From JABWBD01 sp040768665 (GTDB taxonomy: Bacteria > Planctomycetota > Planctomycetia > Pirellulales > Thermoguttaceae): a stretch of 64,000 nucleotides of DNA. The stretch is from NCBI GenBank assembly GCA_040768665.1, contig JAXGMN010000008.1, forward strand, positions 310,001 to 374,000, written 5' to 3'. The translations under genes were made by a program, and so were the position numbers. The notes under the pieces are model-generated. The model was not told where the DNA came from. It ran no database searches and was given only the letters and a program-made list of their open reading frames with translations. Below are positions 54,516 through 62,477 of this stretch, piece by piece; position 1 is the stretch's first letter; the number at the start of each line of letters is the position of its first letter.

Positions 54516-54910
54516 GGCCTCTCTCCTTTCTGTCCGCGTTTGCGGGCAGCCTGTTGGATCACTTGCTGGATTTGGGACAGTTCGGTAGCATCCGGCCGGC
54601 TGCCGTCCAACAGAAACTGAAGGGCCGCGGCTGGACTGCCGCCAAACACGTTCCGCAGCAGTTCTTTCATCAGCGGACGCAGAACCTCTTGCCGCTTGAC
54701 CCGCGGGTGGTAGACATTCGCCGGTCCCCGGGCCGTATGCCCGATCAACCCCTTCTTCTCCATGACCTGCATCACCGACAGGACCGACGTGTAGGCCCGC
54801 TCCTTGCCATCCGGCATCGCCTCCCGGACGGCCCGCACCGGAAGGGGGCCGTTTTCCCAAAGCACCGAAAGAATCTGAAGCTCCAAATCCGATGGTCGAA
54901 CAGGTTTCAT
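54512..54910 (-). CDS. BlaI/MecI/CopY family transcriptional repressor
   Basis: A 132-residue winged-helix repressor (LELQILSVLWENGPLPVRAV, TSVLSVMQVMEKKGLIGH, then a dimerisation helix region). It pairs with the M56 peptidase gene, whose GTG start overlaps its TGA. Two perfect or near-perfect palindromes lie 17-51 bases upstream of the start, exactly where an autoregulatory operator is expected. In the BlaI family, cleavage or release of the dimer by the M56 partner derepresses the operon. Targets beyond this operon are unknown. Confidence 0.93.
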   Translation of the reverse strand: MKPVRPSDLELQILSVLWENGPLPVRAVREAMPDGKERAYTSVLSVMQVMEKKGLIGHTARGPANVYHPRVKRQEVLRPLMKELLRNVFGGSPAAALQFLLDGSRPDATELSQIQQVIQQAARKRGQKGERP

Positions 54911-54927
54911 CCGCGGGCTCCTTTTGC

Positions 54928-54961
54928 TACTGTGATCACAGTATATACTGTAATCACAGTA
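54928..54961 (-). promoter_or_regulatory. Double BlaI-type operator
   Basis: Two 16-bp palindromes in tandem: TACTGTGATCACAGTA (54928-54943, perfect) and TACTGTAATCACAGTA (54946-54961, one mismatch in symmetry), centres 18 bp apart. They lie directly upstream of the blaI-type start at 54910. Spacing near two helical turns would place two dimers on similar faces. No other copy was noticed in the window. Confidence 0.85.
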
Positions 54962-55293
54962 GGGTCAAGCCCTGGTGCGTGGGGCGGTGGCGCATCACGA
55001 CGTACAAGGCACTTTGAGGCTTGCCAGAAGTTCGTGGGATGTTCTTGGGCGCGTTCGTTGACCATGAGGCTTATCGGGGGGGCGTGAGGCGGCGGATGAT
55101 TCCCTATGCGGCACGGTCTGTCTTGTGGGGTGACGCTGTCCCGTAAAAATCTCTCGGAGGCACGTGCACGGTTCTACGGCGAGTGACCTCTTTCTTGGAT
55201 CCGGCTGCCTGACTGAGACCATCTACGGATCGCGCCGGACCAACTCGTCCGCTGTCTCCGCGAAGACGGCTGCGGATCTCATGCGACAGGGAG
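54962..55293. other. Intergenic region between the blaI operator and the nitrilase relic (332 bp)
   Basis: No gene is supported. Short frames here on the reverse strand have no family-like sequence. Promoter elements for the blaI operon should lie at the left end, next to the operator. Confidence 0.35.
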
Positions 55294-55763
55294 TCATTTC
55301 TCCCGGCAATCGGCCACAGGCCGGTGCCGGGGTACACGCGCGCCAAAATCTCCCAGGAAGTTCCACATGGTCCGCCGGGCCAGGTCCACTTCGGCCACGG
55401 CCACGGTGCCCCACTGGCTCGCCTGGGCGATCGGCTGGCCGCTACGGTCGAACACGGCGGAGATCATCCAGTTCCGGGAGACGTCCTCGTAGGTGCTGCT
55501 TTCTTGGGCAAGCCTGCCGAGGGCGCGACTTCGCCCAGCACGACCAGATCCGCCTTCTGCCGCGAGGCCTCCGCCACAAGCGGCGCAAACATGCGGCAGT
55601 TGTCTTCAGGGACCTTGCCGCCGCTGGGCTTGAAATGAACGGTGGCCAGTCGCACGATCCGCGGCGTGGGCGGATCGCTCTCGGCCACCGAAACGTTGCT
55701 CCAGCGGACCTCGGCGCGCATGGCCCACTGCAAGTGTAATTCGACCTTGGCCTGCGTCGCCAA
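55294..55763 (-). pseudogene. Carbon-nitrogen hydrolase (nitrilase superfamily), internally deleted
   Basis: Two frames give the two ends of one enzyme. The first reads VRLATVHFKPSGGKVPEDN and ASRQKADLVVLGEV, the nitrilase N-terminal strand with its first catalytic Glu. After a frame change near 55500 the second reads STYEDVSRNWMISAVFDRSG, QASQWGTVAVAEVDLARR and WNFLGDFGARVPRHRP, the family end, stopping at 55294. The middle with the catalytic Lys and Cys is absent. Such enzymes are common in planctomycete catabolic clusters; this copy is dead. Confidence 0.75.
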
Positions 55764-55901
55764 AGAAGGAGATACAGATATTGCAACTCAACCATGAACA
55801 AGCCTTTTCATTCCGGTCCTCTATCGGCTCGTGCAAAGGGTATCTACAATTGTCTTTACACCCCCAAGGCACTTCAAGAGAACCGCCCAGGAGGCGAACC
55901 C

Positions 55902-56705
55902 ATGAGATCTGCTCTACCCGCCCTGCTAGCCATCGCGACCAGCCTCTCCCTGTCCGCCGCTGCGACCAGTGCCAGGCCGCCCGAGCCGCCCCCGCAGAAA
56001 CAGCCTACCGGGATGAAGTTCGTTCCCAGCGATGTGGATTGGGGCGCCCCGATCTACAAGACCGGCTTTGACGATCCGGACGTGCTCAAGGACTGGCGGC
56101 TCGAAGGCGGGCTGCGCATGGGCGTTGCAAATGGAAACCTCGTCCTCGAAAGCACGCCCGGCTCGACGAAGTCCGAAGCCAACGCAAATCATCTCGTCTG
56201 TTGGTTGGCCAAGGAGGTGCCGGCCGATTTCCTGCTGGAGTTCACCGTTCGCCCTGAGAACCGCAAGCAAGGACTGAACATCGTTTTCTTCAACGCGCGC
56301 GGCCTCCGCGGCGAAAACATCTTCGACCCGGCGCTCGCGCCCCGCGACGGTCTTTTCAAGCAGTATCACAGCGGCGATCTGAACGGCTATCACATCTCCT
56401 ACTGGGCGGCCGGTCGCGGCACGGCGAATCTCCGCAAGAACCGCGGATTTCATCTCACCGCGGAGGGCGAAGACCTGGTTACGGAAGGGCCGGCCGGCGC
56501 GTTCCAGACCGTTCGCATCTACAAGCGCGGCGGAAAGATCCGCTGCACGGTGGACGACGTCGTGTCGGTGGCCTACGACGATGACGGAACGACCTTCGGC
56601 CAGGTCTGGACGCACAGCGGCTGGATCGGCCTGCGGCAGATGGGACACACGGTCCGTTGCGAGTACGGTCATCTCAACGTCTGGCCGCTGGTGGACCTTC
56701 CCTAA
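55902..56705 (+). CDS. DUF1961 family exported protein
   Basis: A 267-residue secreted protein. A signal peptide (LPALLAIATSLSLSAAATSA, about 5-24) precedes a concanavalin-like jelly-roll (LLEFTVRPENRKQGLNIVFF, YHSGDLNGYHISYWAAGRG, VRIYKRGGKIRCTVDDVV, GWIGLRQMGHTVRCEYGH), the DUF1961 family. AGGAGG lies 9 bases before ATG 55902; an upstream in-frame start adds 36 unrelated residues. Proteins of this family are usually annotated near polysaccharide-degradation genes; binding or cleavage of a glycan is inferred only. Confidence 0.88.
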   Translation: MRSALPALLAIATSLSLSAAATSARPPEPPPQKQPTGMKFVPSDVDWGAPIYKTGFDDPDVLKDWRLEGGLRMGVANGNLVLESTPGSTKSEANANHLVCWLAKEVPADFLLEFTVRPENRKQGLNIVFFNARGLRGENIFDPALAPRDGLFKQYHSGDLNGYHISYWAAGRGTANLRKNRGFHLTAEGEDLVTEGPAGAFQTVRIYKRGGKIRCTVDDVVSVAYDDDGTTFGQVWTHSGWIGLRQMGHTVRCEYGHLNVWPLVDLP

Positions 56706-56913
56706 AACGACGCGACCGAGCGCCGTCGAAGCAAGTCGCTCCTGGCAGCCGGTGTATGCCCCCAAGATTGCCTGCATGTTTTGTCGGTGGGCCTTGAGCA
56801 CCCTTCAGCAGGTTGACTTCTTTTTCCTCTTTGTGTATCGTACCATTAGCCCAGTCGGGTGAGTGTTTGATTCCTTCTTTCTCGATCGTTCAATAAAGCA
56901 AGGAGTTGTTGTC

Positions 56914-57930
56914 ATGAACAGACATGGCTTTCGACGGCTCGGTTTCACATTGGTGGAACTGCTGGTAGTCATTGCAATCATTGGAATTCTGATCGCCCTC
57001 TTGTTGCCTGCGGTTCAGGCGGCGCGCGAGGCCGCGCGGCGAAGTCAGTGCACCAACAACCTGAAGCAATTGGCCCTGGCACTGCACAACTACCACGACA
57101 CGTACAACACCTTCCCCCGTTACAACCACGTCCCGTCCCAGCCGAGCGCGAGCGATGGATACGCCTACTCGGTGCATATCAAGATCATGCCGTACATCGA
57201 GCAGTCGGCGCTCTACGATAAGATTAAGAGCGACTCTTTTGACTTCTATCGCAACATAAACCTTATTGAGGGTTCCGTACAGAACACACGCCTTTCCGCG
57301 TATGTTTGCCCGTCCGACGAGCCTTATTCGGCTCGGACCGGCAACTGCAACTATCCGGTGTGCGCGGGCTCCAACATCGGGTGGGGGATTACGGTGAACC
57401 GGCAGAATGGCGTGTTCCGGTGGCACCACGAAACCTCCCTAGCGCAGATCTTCGACGGCACGTCGAACACGATCATGCTCGGCGAGCATTTGACCGGTGA
57501 CGCCGACACTACGACGTACCGCGTCGAGAGCGATGTCGTGCGAGGATTGAGCTGGAGCGGCAACAACGAATCGACGCAGCAAGGCCCGATCACTGCGGCG
57601 CAGGTCAACACCGCCGGCCTGGCTTGCCACAACAGCCCGAGCAATCACAGCGAGGCATCGGGCTCGCGGTGGACCCGGGGGATGTTCGAGTACACCGTGT
57701 TCAACACCCTGGCGCCCCCGAACTGGCAGTATCCGGCTTGTATGACAAGCACCAGCACTGGAAACCACGGCAGCAGCAGCGGCATTTATCCGGCGCGCAG
57801 CCGCCATCCCGGCGGCGCCAACCACGCATTGGCCGACGCGTCGGTGAGATTCATTTCCGAGACGACCGATACGGAGTTGTATCAAGGTTTGGGCAGCCGG
57901 AATGGTAAAGAAGCTGTGTCGCCCCCGTAG
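56914..57930 (+). CDS. DUF1559 domain protein with type IV pilin-like N-terminus
   Basis: A 338-residue DUF1559 protein. The prepilin-type start is LGFTLVELLVVIAIIGILIA, followed by the standard PAVQAAREAARRSQCTNNLK. The C-terminal HX9DG motif is altered here to HPGGANHALADA, with Ala for the final Gly. AAGGAG lies about 9 bases before ATG 56914; an upstream start at 56863 is not supported. A small lipoprotein gene follows 59 bases later, repeating the layout of 857-2464. Export is likely; function unknown. Confidence 0.92.
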   Translation: MNRHGFRRLGFTLVELLVVIAIIGILIALLLPAVQAAREAARRSQCTNNLKQLALALHNYHDTYNTFPRYNHVPSQPSASDGYAYSVHIKIMPYIEQSALYDKIKSDSFDFYRNINLIEGSVQNTRLSAYVCPSDEPYSARTGNCNYPVCAGSNIGWGITVNRQNGVFRWHHETSLAQIFDGTSNTIMLGEHLTGDADTTTYRVESDVVRGLSWSGNNESTQQGPITAAQVNTAGLACHNSPSNHSEASGSRWTRGMFEYTVFNTLAPPNWQYPACMTSTSTGNHGSSSGIYPARSRHPGGANHALADASVRFISETTDTELYQGLGSRNGKEAVSPP

Positions 57931-57989
57931 GCGGAATGGAGCGTGGAATTTAACCATCTGTACAGATTCTGTTGAAGGAGTGGATAGTT

Positions 57990-58307
57990 ATGCAACTGGT
58001 GCGAGCAGTCGCGGCCATGCTCCTTATGGTTGTGGTCTTGGGGTGCGGCGGCGGACGTGAGGCAGGCCAGACGGTGACACCGCCGCCGCCGGACGCAAAG
58101 GTTACATTGGAAGAAGTCGCGGCAACGGGGACGCTTCCGAAACCGGAAGAGAAGCTTCGCCAGGAAATCGAAAGCCTCGGAGAGTCCGATCCGGCGAAAG
58201 CCGAGGAGTTGTTGGCCGACTACAACCAGTTGATCTCGATGTCTGATTCCACTGCAATCAAAGCCAAGGCGGCGGAAATGGCCGCTAAGTTGTCGAATGG
58301 TTCCTGA
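57990..58307 (+). CDS. Small lipoprotein following a DUF1559 gene
   Basis: A 105-residue predicted lipoprotein: hydrophobic signal and lipobox VVLGCGGG with Cys19. A Pro-rich spacer follows (TPPPPDAKV), then a helical part (EEKLRQEIESLGESDPAKAE, AIKAKAAEMAAKLSN). GAAGGAG lies about 11 bases before ATG 57990. It is unlike the beta-rich lipoprotein that follows the other DUF1559 gene, so only position, not fold, is shared. Function unknown. Confidence 0.8.
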   Translation: MQLVRAVAAMLLMVVVLGCGGGREAGQTVTPPPPDAKVTLEEVAATGTLPKPEEKLRQEIESLGESDPAKAEELLADYNQLISMSDSTAIKAKAAEMAAKLSNGS

Positions 58308-58333
58308 CACTTGTTTCTCGAACGTTGCCAACC

Positions 58334-58430
58334 GGCCCTGACAAAACGGCGGCTGGCTCCGAGCTAAACACTCGTAAAACACGGAGAGTAAACGTCCTCG
58401 CAAGGTGCCTGTCCCCGTTTTGTTAGGGCC
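58334..58430. repeat. REPIN-like inverted repeat with 'ACAAAACGGGGACAGGC' arms
   Basis: The left arm is GGCCCTGACAAAACGGCGGC and the reverse complement of the right arm GGCCCTAACAAAACGGGGAC, both followed by (T/A)GGC(T/A)CC. It belongs with 30301-30409 by its inner core. It lies 26 bases after the lipoprotein stop and ends 32 bases before the next gene. Confidence 0.7.
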
Positions 58431-58462
58431 TCAATGCGCGTGTTTCCGATCAGGAGCCAGCC

Positions 58463-59818
58463 ATGGACCGTACTCATCGACGCGAATTCCTGAAGACCTC
58501 TGCGGCCATCGCCGGGACGGTGGCAGTTGCTCGCCCCGCGATCGCCGACGGGAAGCAAAGCCCGAACAGCCGCATCCGCGTGGCGGTGGTGGGACTGGGT
58601 GGCCGGGGACGCCGCTCGCACTGCGAAGCCCTGCAGCAGATGGCGACGGAGAATGTGGAAATCGCCGCTCTGTGCGATTGCGACGAGAACCGCATGAACG
58701 CCACCGCGGAGGAACGCCGGAAGGCGTCGGGCAAGCGGCCGGTCCTCTATGGCGATTACCGCAAGCTCCTGGAAGACAAGTCGATCGACGCGGTCGCCCT
58801 GGCAACTCCCAACCATTGGCATGCCCTGGAAACCATCTGGGCCTGCCAGGCGGGAAAGGACGTGTACGTCGAGAAACCGGCCTCGCACAATATCTTCGAA
58901 GGCCGCAAGATGGTCGAAGCGGCGAGGAAATACGGTCGCATGGTCCAGACCGGCACCCAATGCCGCTCCAGCCCGAAGATTCGCGAGGGCATCGAGAAGC
59001 TCAAAGAAGGCGTGATCGGCCGCGTCTACATGGCCCGCGGTATCGCCTTCAAGCTCCGCGCGGGCGGGCGCAACGACATCGGCCCCGTGCCGCCCGGCAT
59101 GAACTGGGATCTCTGGCTCGGCCCGGCCCCGCAGGCCCCTTACAACAAGCTGGCCGTGTTCCGCTGGCGATTCTTGAAGGACTACGGCAACGGCGAGATC
59201 GGCGACCAGGGCGTACACCAGTTGGACATCATCCGCTGGGGCCTGCAACTCGACACCCATCCCACGCGCGTGCAATCGATGGGCGGACACTTCGTCCACG
59301 ACGACGATGAAGACACCCCCGGCAATCAACTCTTCGCGGCCGAGTTCGGCGATCGGCGGCTGCTCGTCCAGTTCGAAACCCGCAACGGGATGACCAACGA
59401 CGAGGCGGGCATGGGGACGAAGTACCCGTTCGTCGACCAGCGCAACGTAGTGGGGGTGATCTTCTTCGGCACGGAAGGCTACATGATCATCCCGGACTAT
59501 TCGAGCTACCATACGTTTCTCGGCCGCGACCGCAAGCCGGGGCCGAGCGATTCGGTCCCCGGTGCGCCGATGATGGACCTCGACCAGTTTCAGAACTGGA
59601 TCCGGGCGGTCCGCAGCCGGAACTTCGCCGACCTGTACTCGGACATCGAGGAGGGGCACAAGTCGGCCGCCCTCTGCCACCTGGCCAACGTTGCCTACGC
59701 GACCGGCCGGACGCTCCGGTTCGATCCCGTCAAGGAACGCTTCGTCGGCGACGCGGAAGCGGACGAGCTTCTGACTCGCAACTACCGAGCACCTTACGTG
59801 GTGCCCGATGAGGTCTGA
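58463..59818 (+). CDS. Gfo/Idh/MocA family oxidoreductase, Tat-exported
   Basis: A 451-residue oxidoreductase. It has a twin-arginine signal (HRREFLKTSAAIAGTVAVAR, 4-23) and a Rossmann domain with VVGLGGRGR (about 42-50). YVEKPAS holds the family catalytic Lys (about 135-140), and a long C-terminal alpha/beta domain follows (IGDQGVHQLDIIRWGLQL, then DLYSDIEEGHKSAALCHLAN). The last motif, EGHKSAALCHLANV, is typical of planctomycete Gfo/Idh proteins. The short gap to the repeat upstream suggests its own promoter is compact. Substrate unknown, probably a sugar acid or inositol derivative. Confidence 0.93.
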   Translation: MDRTHRREFLKTSAAIAGTVAVARPAIADGKQSPNSRIRVAVVGLGGRGRRSHCEALQQMATENVEIAALCDCDENRMNATAEERRKASGKRPVLYGDYRKLLEDKSIDAVALATPNHWHALETIWACQAGKDVYVEKPASHNIFEGRKMVEAARKYGRMVQTGTQCRSSPKIREGIEKLKEGVIGRVYMARGIAFKLRAGGRNDIGPVPPGMNWDLWLGPAPQAPYNKLAVFRWRFLKDYGNGEIGDQGVHQLDIIRWGLQLDTHPTRVQSMGGHFVHDDDEDTPGNQLFAAEFGDRRLLVQFETRNGMTNDEAGMGTKYPFVDQRNVVGVIFFGTEGYMIIPDYSSYHTFLGRDRKPGPSDSVPGAPMMDLDQFQNWIRAVRSRNFADLYSDIEEGHKSAALCHLANVAYATGRTLRFDPVKERFVGDAEADELLTRNYRAPYVVPDEV

Positions 59819-59832
59819 CGCAACGGCGCCTT

Positions 59833-59866
59833 CATGGTCCTCGCTTCCGCCCCGTAAACGGCCACG
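59833..59866. repeat. Degenerate half-copy of the 6109-6231 repeat arm
   Basis: CATGGTCCTCGCTTCCGCCC followed by CGTAAACGGCCACG resembles the right arm of the 123-bp element but with several changes. It fills the 52-bp gap between two convergent genes. Confidence 0.5.
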
Positions 59867-59870
59867 TGCA

Positions 59871-60419
59871 TCAGACGCCTCGCTGAACGGACCGCAGCAG
59901 CGCAAACGAGGCGATTACCAGCGCGTGGACGATCTCGCCGTCGGCGATCATTTTGGGGACATCCTCGAACGGCCGCAGCACCAGTTCGATCTGCTCGAAC
60001 GCGTCGAACTGCGGAGGGCCGGCCCACCGGCAATCCTCGGCCAGCAGGACGTGCATCCGGGCGCTGTTGATCGCGGGGTTCGGAAGCATTTTGCCGAGAT
60101 ACCGCACGCGGCCGGCTTCGTATCCGGTCTCCTCGCGAAGCTCGCGACGGGCCGCCTCCTCGGGCGATTCGTCGTGGTCCAGCACGCCGCCGGGCACCTC
60201 AAGAACGACCTCTTGCACGCCATGGCGATACTGGCGGATCAGGATCAACTCCCCCTCGGTCGTCGTGGCAATGATCAACGCCCAATCGGCCGTGTCGCAC
60301 ACGACGAAGTTCGACTCCGCACCGGTCGGCTCGAAACGATAGCGGTCTTCCCGCAGGCGAAGGATCGGATACTGAGCGATCTGTCGGCTGTCCAGCAGCG
60401 TCCAACTACGATCAGGCAT
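59871..60419 (-). CDS. NUDIX hydrolase, ADP-ribose pyrophosphatase-like
   Basis: A 182-residue NUDIX enzyme. The Nudix box reads GGVLDHDESPEEAARRELRE then ETGYEAG (about 76-101), giving the GX5EX7REUXEEXGU pattern with Mg-binding Glu residues. The N-terminal strand pair (YPILRLREDRYRFEP) and the C-terminal ELVLRPFEDVPKMIADGEI match ADP-ribose pyrophosphatase-type enzymes, which hydrolyse ADP-ribose or ADP-sugars. ATG 60419 is chosen because it begins at the family start; an 18-codon extension is not family-like. Convergent with the oxidoreductase gene at 58463-59818. Confidence 0.9.
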   Translation of the reverse strand: MPDRSWTLLDSRQIAQYPILRLREDRYRFEPTGAESNFVVCDTADWALIIATTTEGELILIRQYRHGVQEVVLEVPGGVLDHDESPEEAARRELREETGYEAGRVRYLGKMLPNPAINSARMHVLLAEDCRWAGPPQFDAFEQIELVLRPFEDVPKMIADGEIVHALVIASFALLRSVQRGV

Positions 60420-60799
60420 GACGGCGGATTCTCTCGGAAATGAGGTGAAGCGGAAGGATGGGGCAACGAACAATCATACCGGATTCTTGCAGGCGAAGCA
60501 TGGGCAAAGCCATATCGGACCCGTCCGCTCGCCTGCTCGGAAGCTGCCGAGCAAGCTCTGCTGCTGCGAGTTCTCGACTAGCTTTGGAACCTCGTTCACC
60601 TGCCGGATGAACCGGCAGGGGTCTGTGTGGTGGCGGGCTTTCTCGCTAGCTTTGGAACCTCGTTTACCTGCCGGATGAACCGGCAGGGGCCTGGCTGCCG
60701 ACCTGCTTGCGGGCACTCACCCCGGTTGGATTGATTCTTGGGGCGAGTATGTCAGAATGGTGGCGGATAAGTTCACGAACTTCTCGGGAGAAACCTGCC
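60420..60799. other. Divergent intergenic region (380 bp) with a tandem repeat
   Basis: It lies between the NUDIX gene and the alpha/alpha-barrel gene. Apart from the repeat units at 60578-60690 there is no supported gene. Confidence 0.45.
60578..60690. repeat. Tandem repeat of a hairpin unit, period 68 bp
   Basis: A 45-base unit (CTAGCTTTGGAACCTCGTT, then ACCTGCCGGATGAACCGGCA, then GGGG) occurs at 60578-60622 and 60646-60690 with two mismatches. Each carries the hairpin CCTGCCGG/CCGGCAGG. The spacer between the units is 23 bases. Non-coding; could act as a terminator or protein-binding array. Confidence 0.7.
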
Positions 60800-62206
60800 A
60801 TGCGACGTTTATTGCGAGCCCACGTGATTCTGTTTGTCCTTTGCTCGGATTCGGCGCTGCGGGGCGCGGAGGCAGTCGATTACCTCGGGATCGTCCGTGC
60901 TTATGCGGATGCGATGATCTCGCAGGGACGGGACGTTTACGGGAGCCGGCAATCTCCGCTCTTCGCGGAGGCGCTGGATCGCGGGACCATGCGGATGCTC
61001 GAAGGCGAAGCGCTGAAGCAGGTGGAAGCCATTCCTCGGGAACTCTGGGGCGTTCGCCCGCATGACCGAATGCTTGCGGGAGGCAATCCGCAGCATTGTG
61101 AGAACCTCTACCAGATCCTTTATGCGTTGGCGGACCTTACCGGAGAGTCTCGTTACTCTTCCGAAGCCGACCGTTCGCTGAAGTTCTGCTTCGAGAAGTG
61201 TCAGAGTGCGGCCACGGGTCTTTTCTGGTGGGGGGAACACGCGGGATGGGATTTCCGGACGGAGGGTCGGATCGACAAACCGGTCGGGAACATCCACGAG
61301 TTTTATCGGCCCTGGGTCCTGTGGGAACGGAGTTGGCGGCTCGCTCCGGAGGCCTGCCGCCGATTCGCCGCGGGGCTGTGGGAGCACCAGATCGGCGATC
61401 ACAAGACGGGCGACTTCTCCCGCCATGCGAGGATTGATGCACACGGGCCCGACACGGAGGCGCCCTACGCCCGCCACGGCGGATTCTACATCGAGACCTG
61501 GGCGACGGCCTATGCAAAGACCGGCGATGAGACCTTCCTCCGAGCGATCGAGTCGGTCCTGGACGGCCTGGAGCGGGCACGCCTTCACGAGGGTGGTTAC
61601 CTCACCGGCGGATCGAAGCGCAAGGGGGGCCGCAGGGCTTATGACCTCTCGCTGGCCGTGTCGCTGGCGGGCGCGGCCCCGCACGTACCGACTCCGCTGG
61701 CCGCGAAGATGCGGGAGGCGGCCTCGGCAAACGATGAGGTTTTCACCAAGGCCCACGCCGGCGTCGGCAGCAGCAATCTCTGGTCGAATGCCTACGGCGG
61801 CAGCCCCTTGGCCGGCGAGGCCAACGTCTGGATGCTCCGCTATCGGCAGGTCGAGTTGGCGGTTTATCGCCGCGCGGTTCTGGCGGCAGCCGGCGTGTAT
61901 TGCGACAGTCCGATCCAACTCACCGAGCCGCTCTGGCCGGGGACGATGGGTAGCGCGATTCTCCTTGTGCTCAATGCACACGAACTGAGCGGCGACAAGA
62001 AATACCTCGCCGCCGCCGAGCAGTTTGCCCAGGAGGGCATCCGGCTGTTCCTCACGGGCGACTGCCCGCTGCCGAGAGCTTCTCATCTTCACGATCACTA
62101 CGAGGCGGTGACGAACGGCGACACGCTGATGCTGGCATTGCTGCGGCTGTGGGCGGTTCGTAACCGGCCTGAAACGAAACTCGGCCTCATCAATTGCGAC
62201 CGATAA
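60800..62206 (+). CDS. Exported alpha/alpha-barrel protein, possible polysaccharide lyase or hydrolase
   Basis: A 468-residue secreted protein. A signal peptide (LLRAHVILFVLCSDSALRG) precedes a helical pattern with repeated aromatic loops (CENLYQILYALADLTG, NIHEFYRPWVLWERSWRL, HGGFYIETWATAYAKTGDE, ANVWMLRYRQVELAVYRRAV), as in (alpha/alpha)-barrel glycosidases and lyases. GGAG lies about 10 bases before ATG 60800. No catalytic residues could be assigned with confidence. It lies beside Gfo/Idh, DUF1961 and ceramidase-like genes, a setting that suggests glycan breakdown. The palindromic repeat at 62211 follows its stop by 4 bases. Confidence 0.72.
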   Translation: MRRLLRAHVILFVLCSDSALRGAEAVDYLGIVRAYADAMISQGRDVYGSRQSPLFAEALDRGTMRMLEGEALKQVEAIPRELWGVRPHDRMLAGGNPQHCENLYQILYALADLTGESRYSSEADRSLKFCFEKCQSAATGLFWWGEHAGWDFRTEGRIDKPVGNIHEFYRPWVLWERSWRLAPEACRRFAAGLWEHQIGDHKTGDFSRHARIDAHGPDTEAPYARHGGFYIETWATAYAKTGDETFLRAIESVLDGLERARLHEGGYLTGGSKRKGGRRAYDLSLAVSLAGAAPHVPTPLAAKMREAASANDEVFTKAHAGVGSSNLWSNAYGGSPLAGEANVWMLRYRQVELAVYRRAVLAAAGVYCDSPIQLTEPLWPGTMGSAILLVLNAHELSGDKKYLAAAEQFAQEGIRLFLTGDCPLPRASHLHDHYEAVTNGDTLMLALLRLWAVRNRPETKLGLINCDR

Positions 62207-62210
62207 CTTT

Positions 62211-62434
62211 CTCAAACTGTAAACGCCACCACCGTGGTTTATTCCGGTGGGGCGATGTTTAACGACTGGAAACCGCCCTCCTGCAGACCGTTCCGTGTTT
62301 TTCGCTTTCGCCGCTCGGCCATAGGGGCCGAGCGGCGGGCGCAAACACGGAACGAAACTCTTTAGCGTTTGCTTGGTTACCCAGGCGTATCGCCCCACCG
62401 ACGCGAGATCCGGTGGTGGCGTTTACAGTTTGAG
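62211..62434. repeat. Long palindromic element, 'CTCAAACTGTAAACGCCACCACC' family
   Basis: A 224-bp element with the same outer arms as 47901-48049 (CTCAAACTGTAAACGCCACC at the left, GGTGGTGGCGTTTACAGTTTG at the right) and the inner words GGTGGGGCGATGTTTAA / CGCCCCACCGACGC. It differs by a longer centre that holds another hairpin (CCGCTCGGCC/GGCCGAGCGG) flanked by CCGTGTTT/AAACACGG. Non-coding. Confidence 0.8.
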
Positions 62435-62477
62435 TGACTTTCTCCCGCAGAACTCACCTTTAACACGAGGAGACCGA

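Noticed and set aside
54928..54961. CRP/FNR-type site (TGTGA-N-TCACA resemblance)
   Set aside because: The half-sites lack the 6-base spacer of CRP sites, the palindrome is duplicated, and it lies right before a BlaI-type gene, so a BlaI operator is the better reading.
60578..60690. Possible CRISPR array
   Set aside because: Only two units, a 23-base spacer, an internal hairpin too strong for a typical repeat, and no cas genes in the window.
62373..62477. N-terminal extension of the ceramidase-like protein
   Set aside because: The extension is translated repeat sequence; AGGAG and a signal peptide support the start at 62478.
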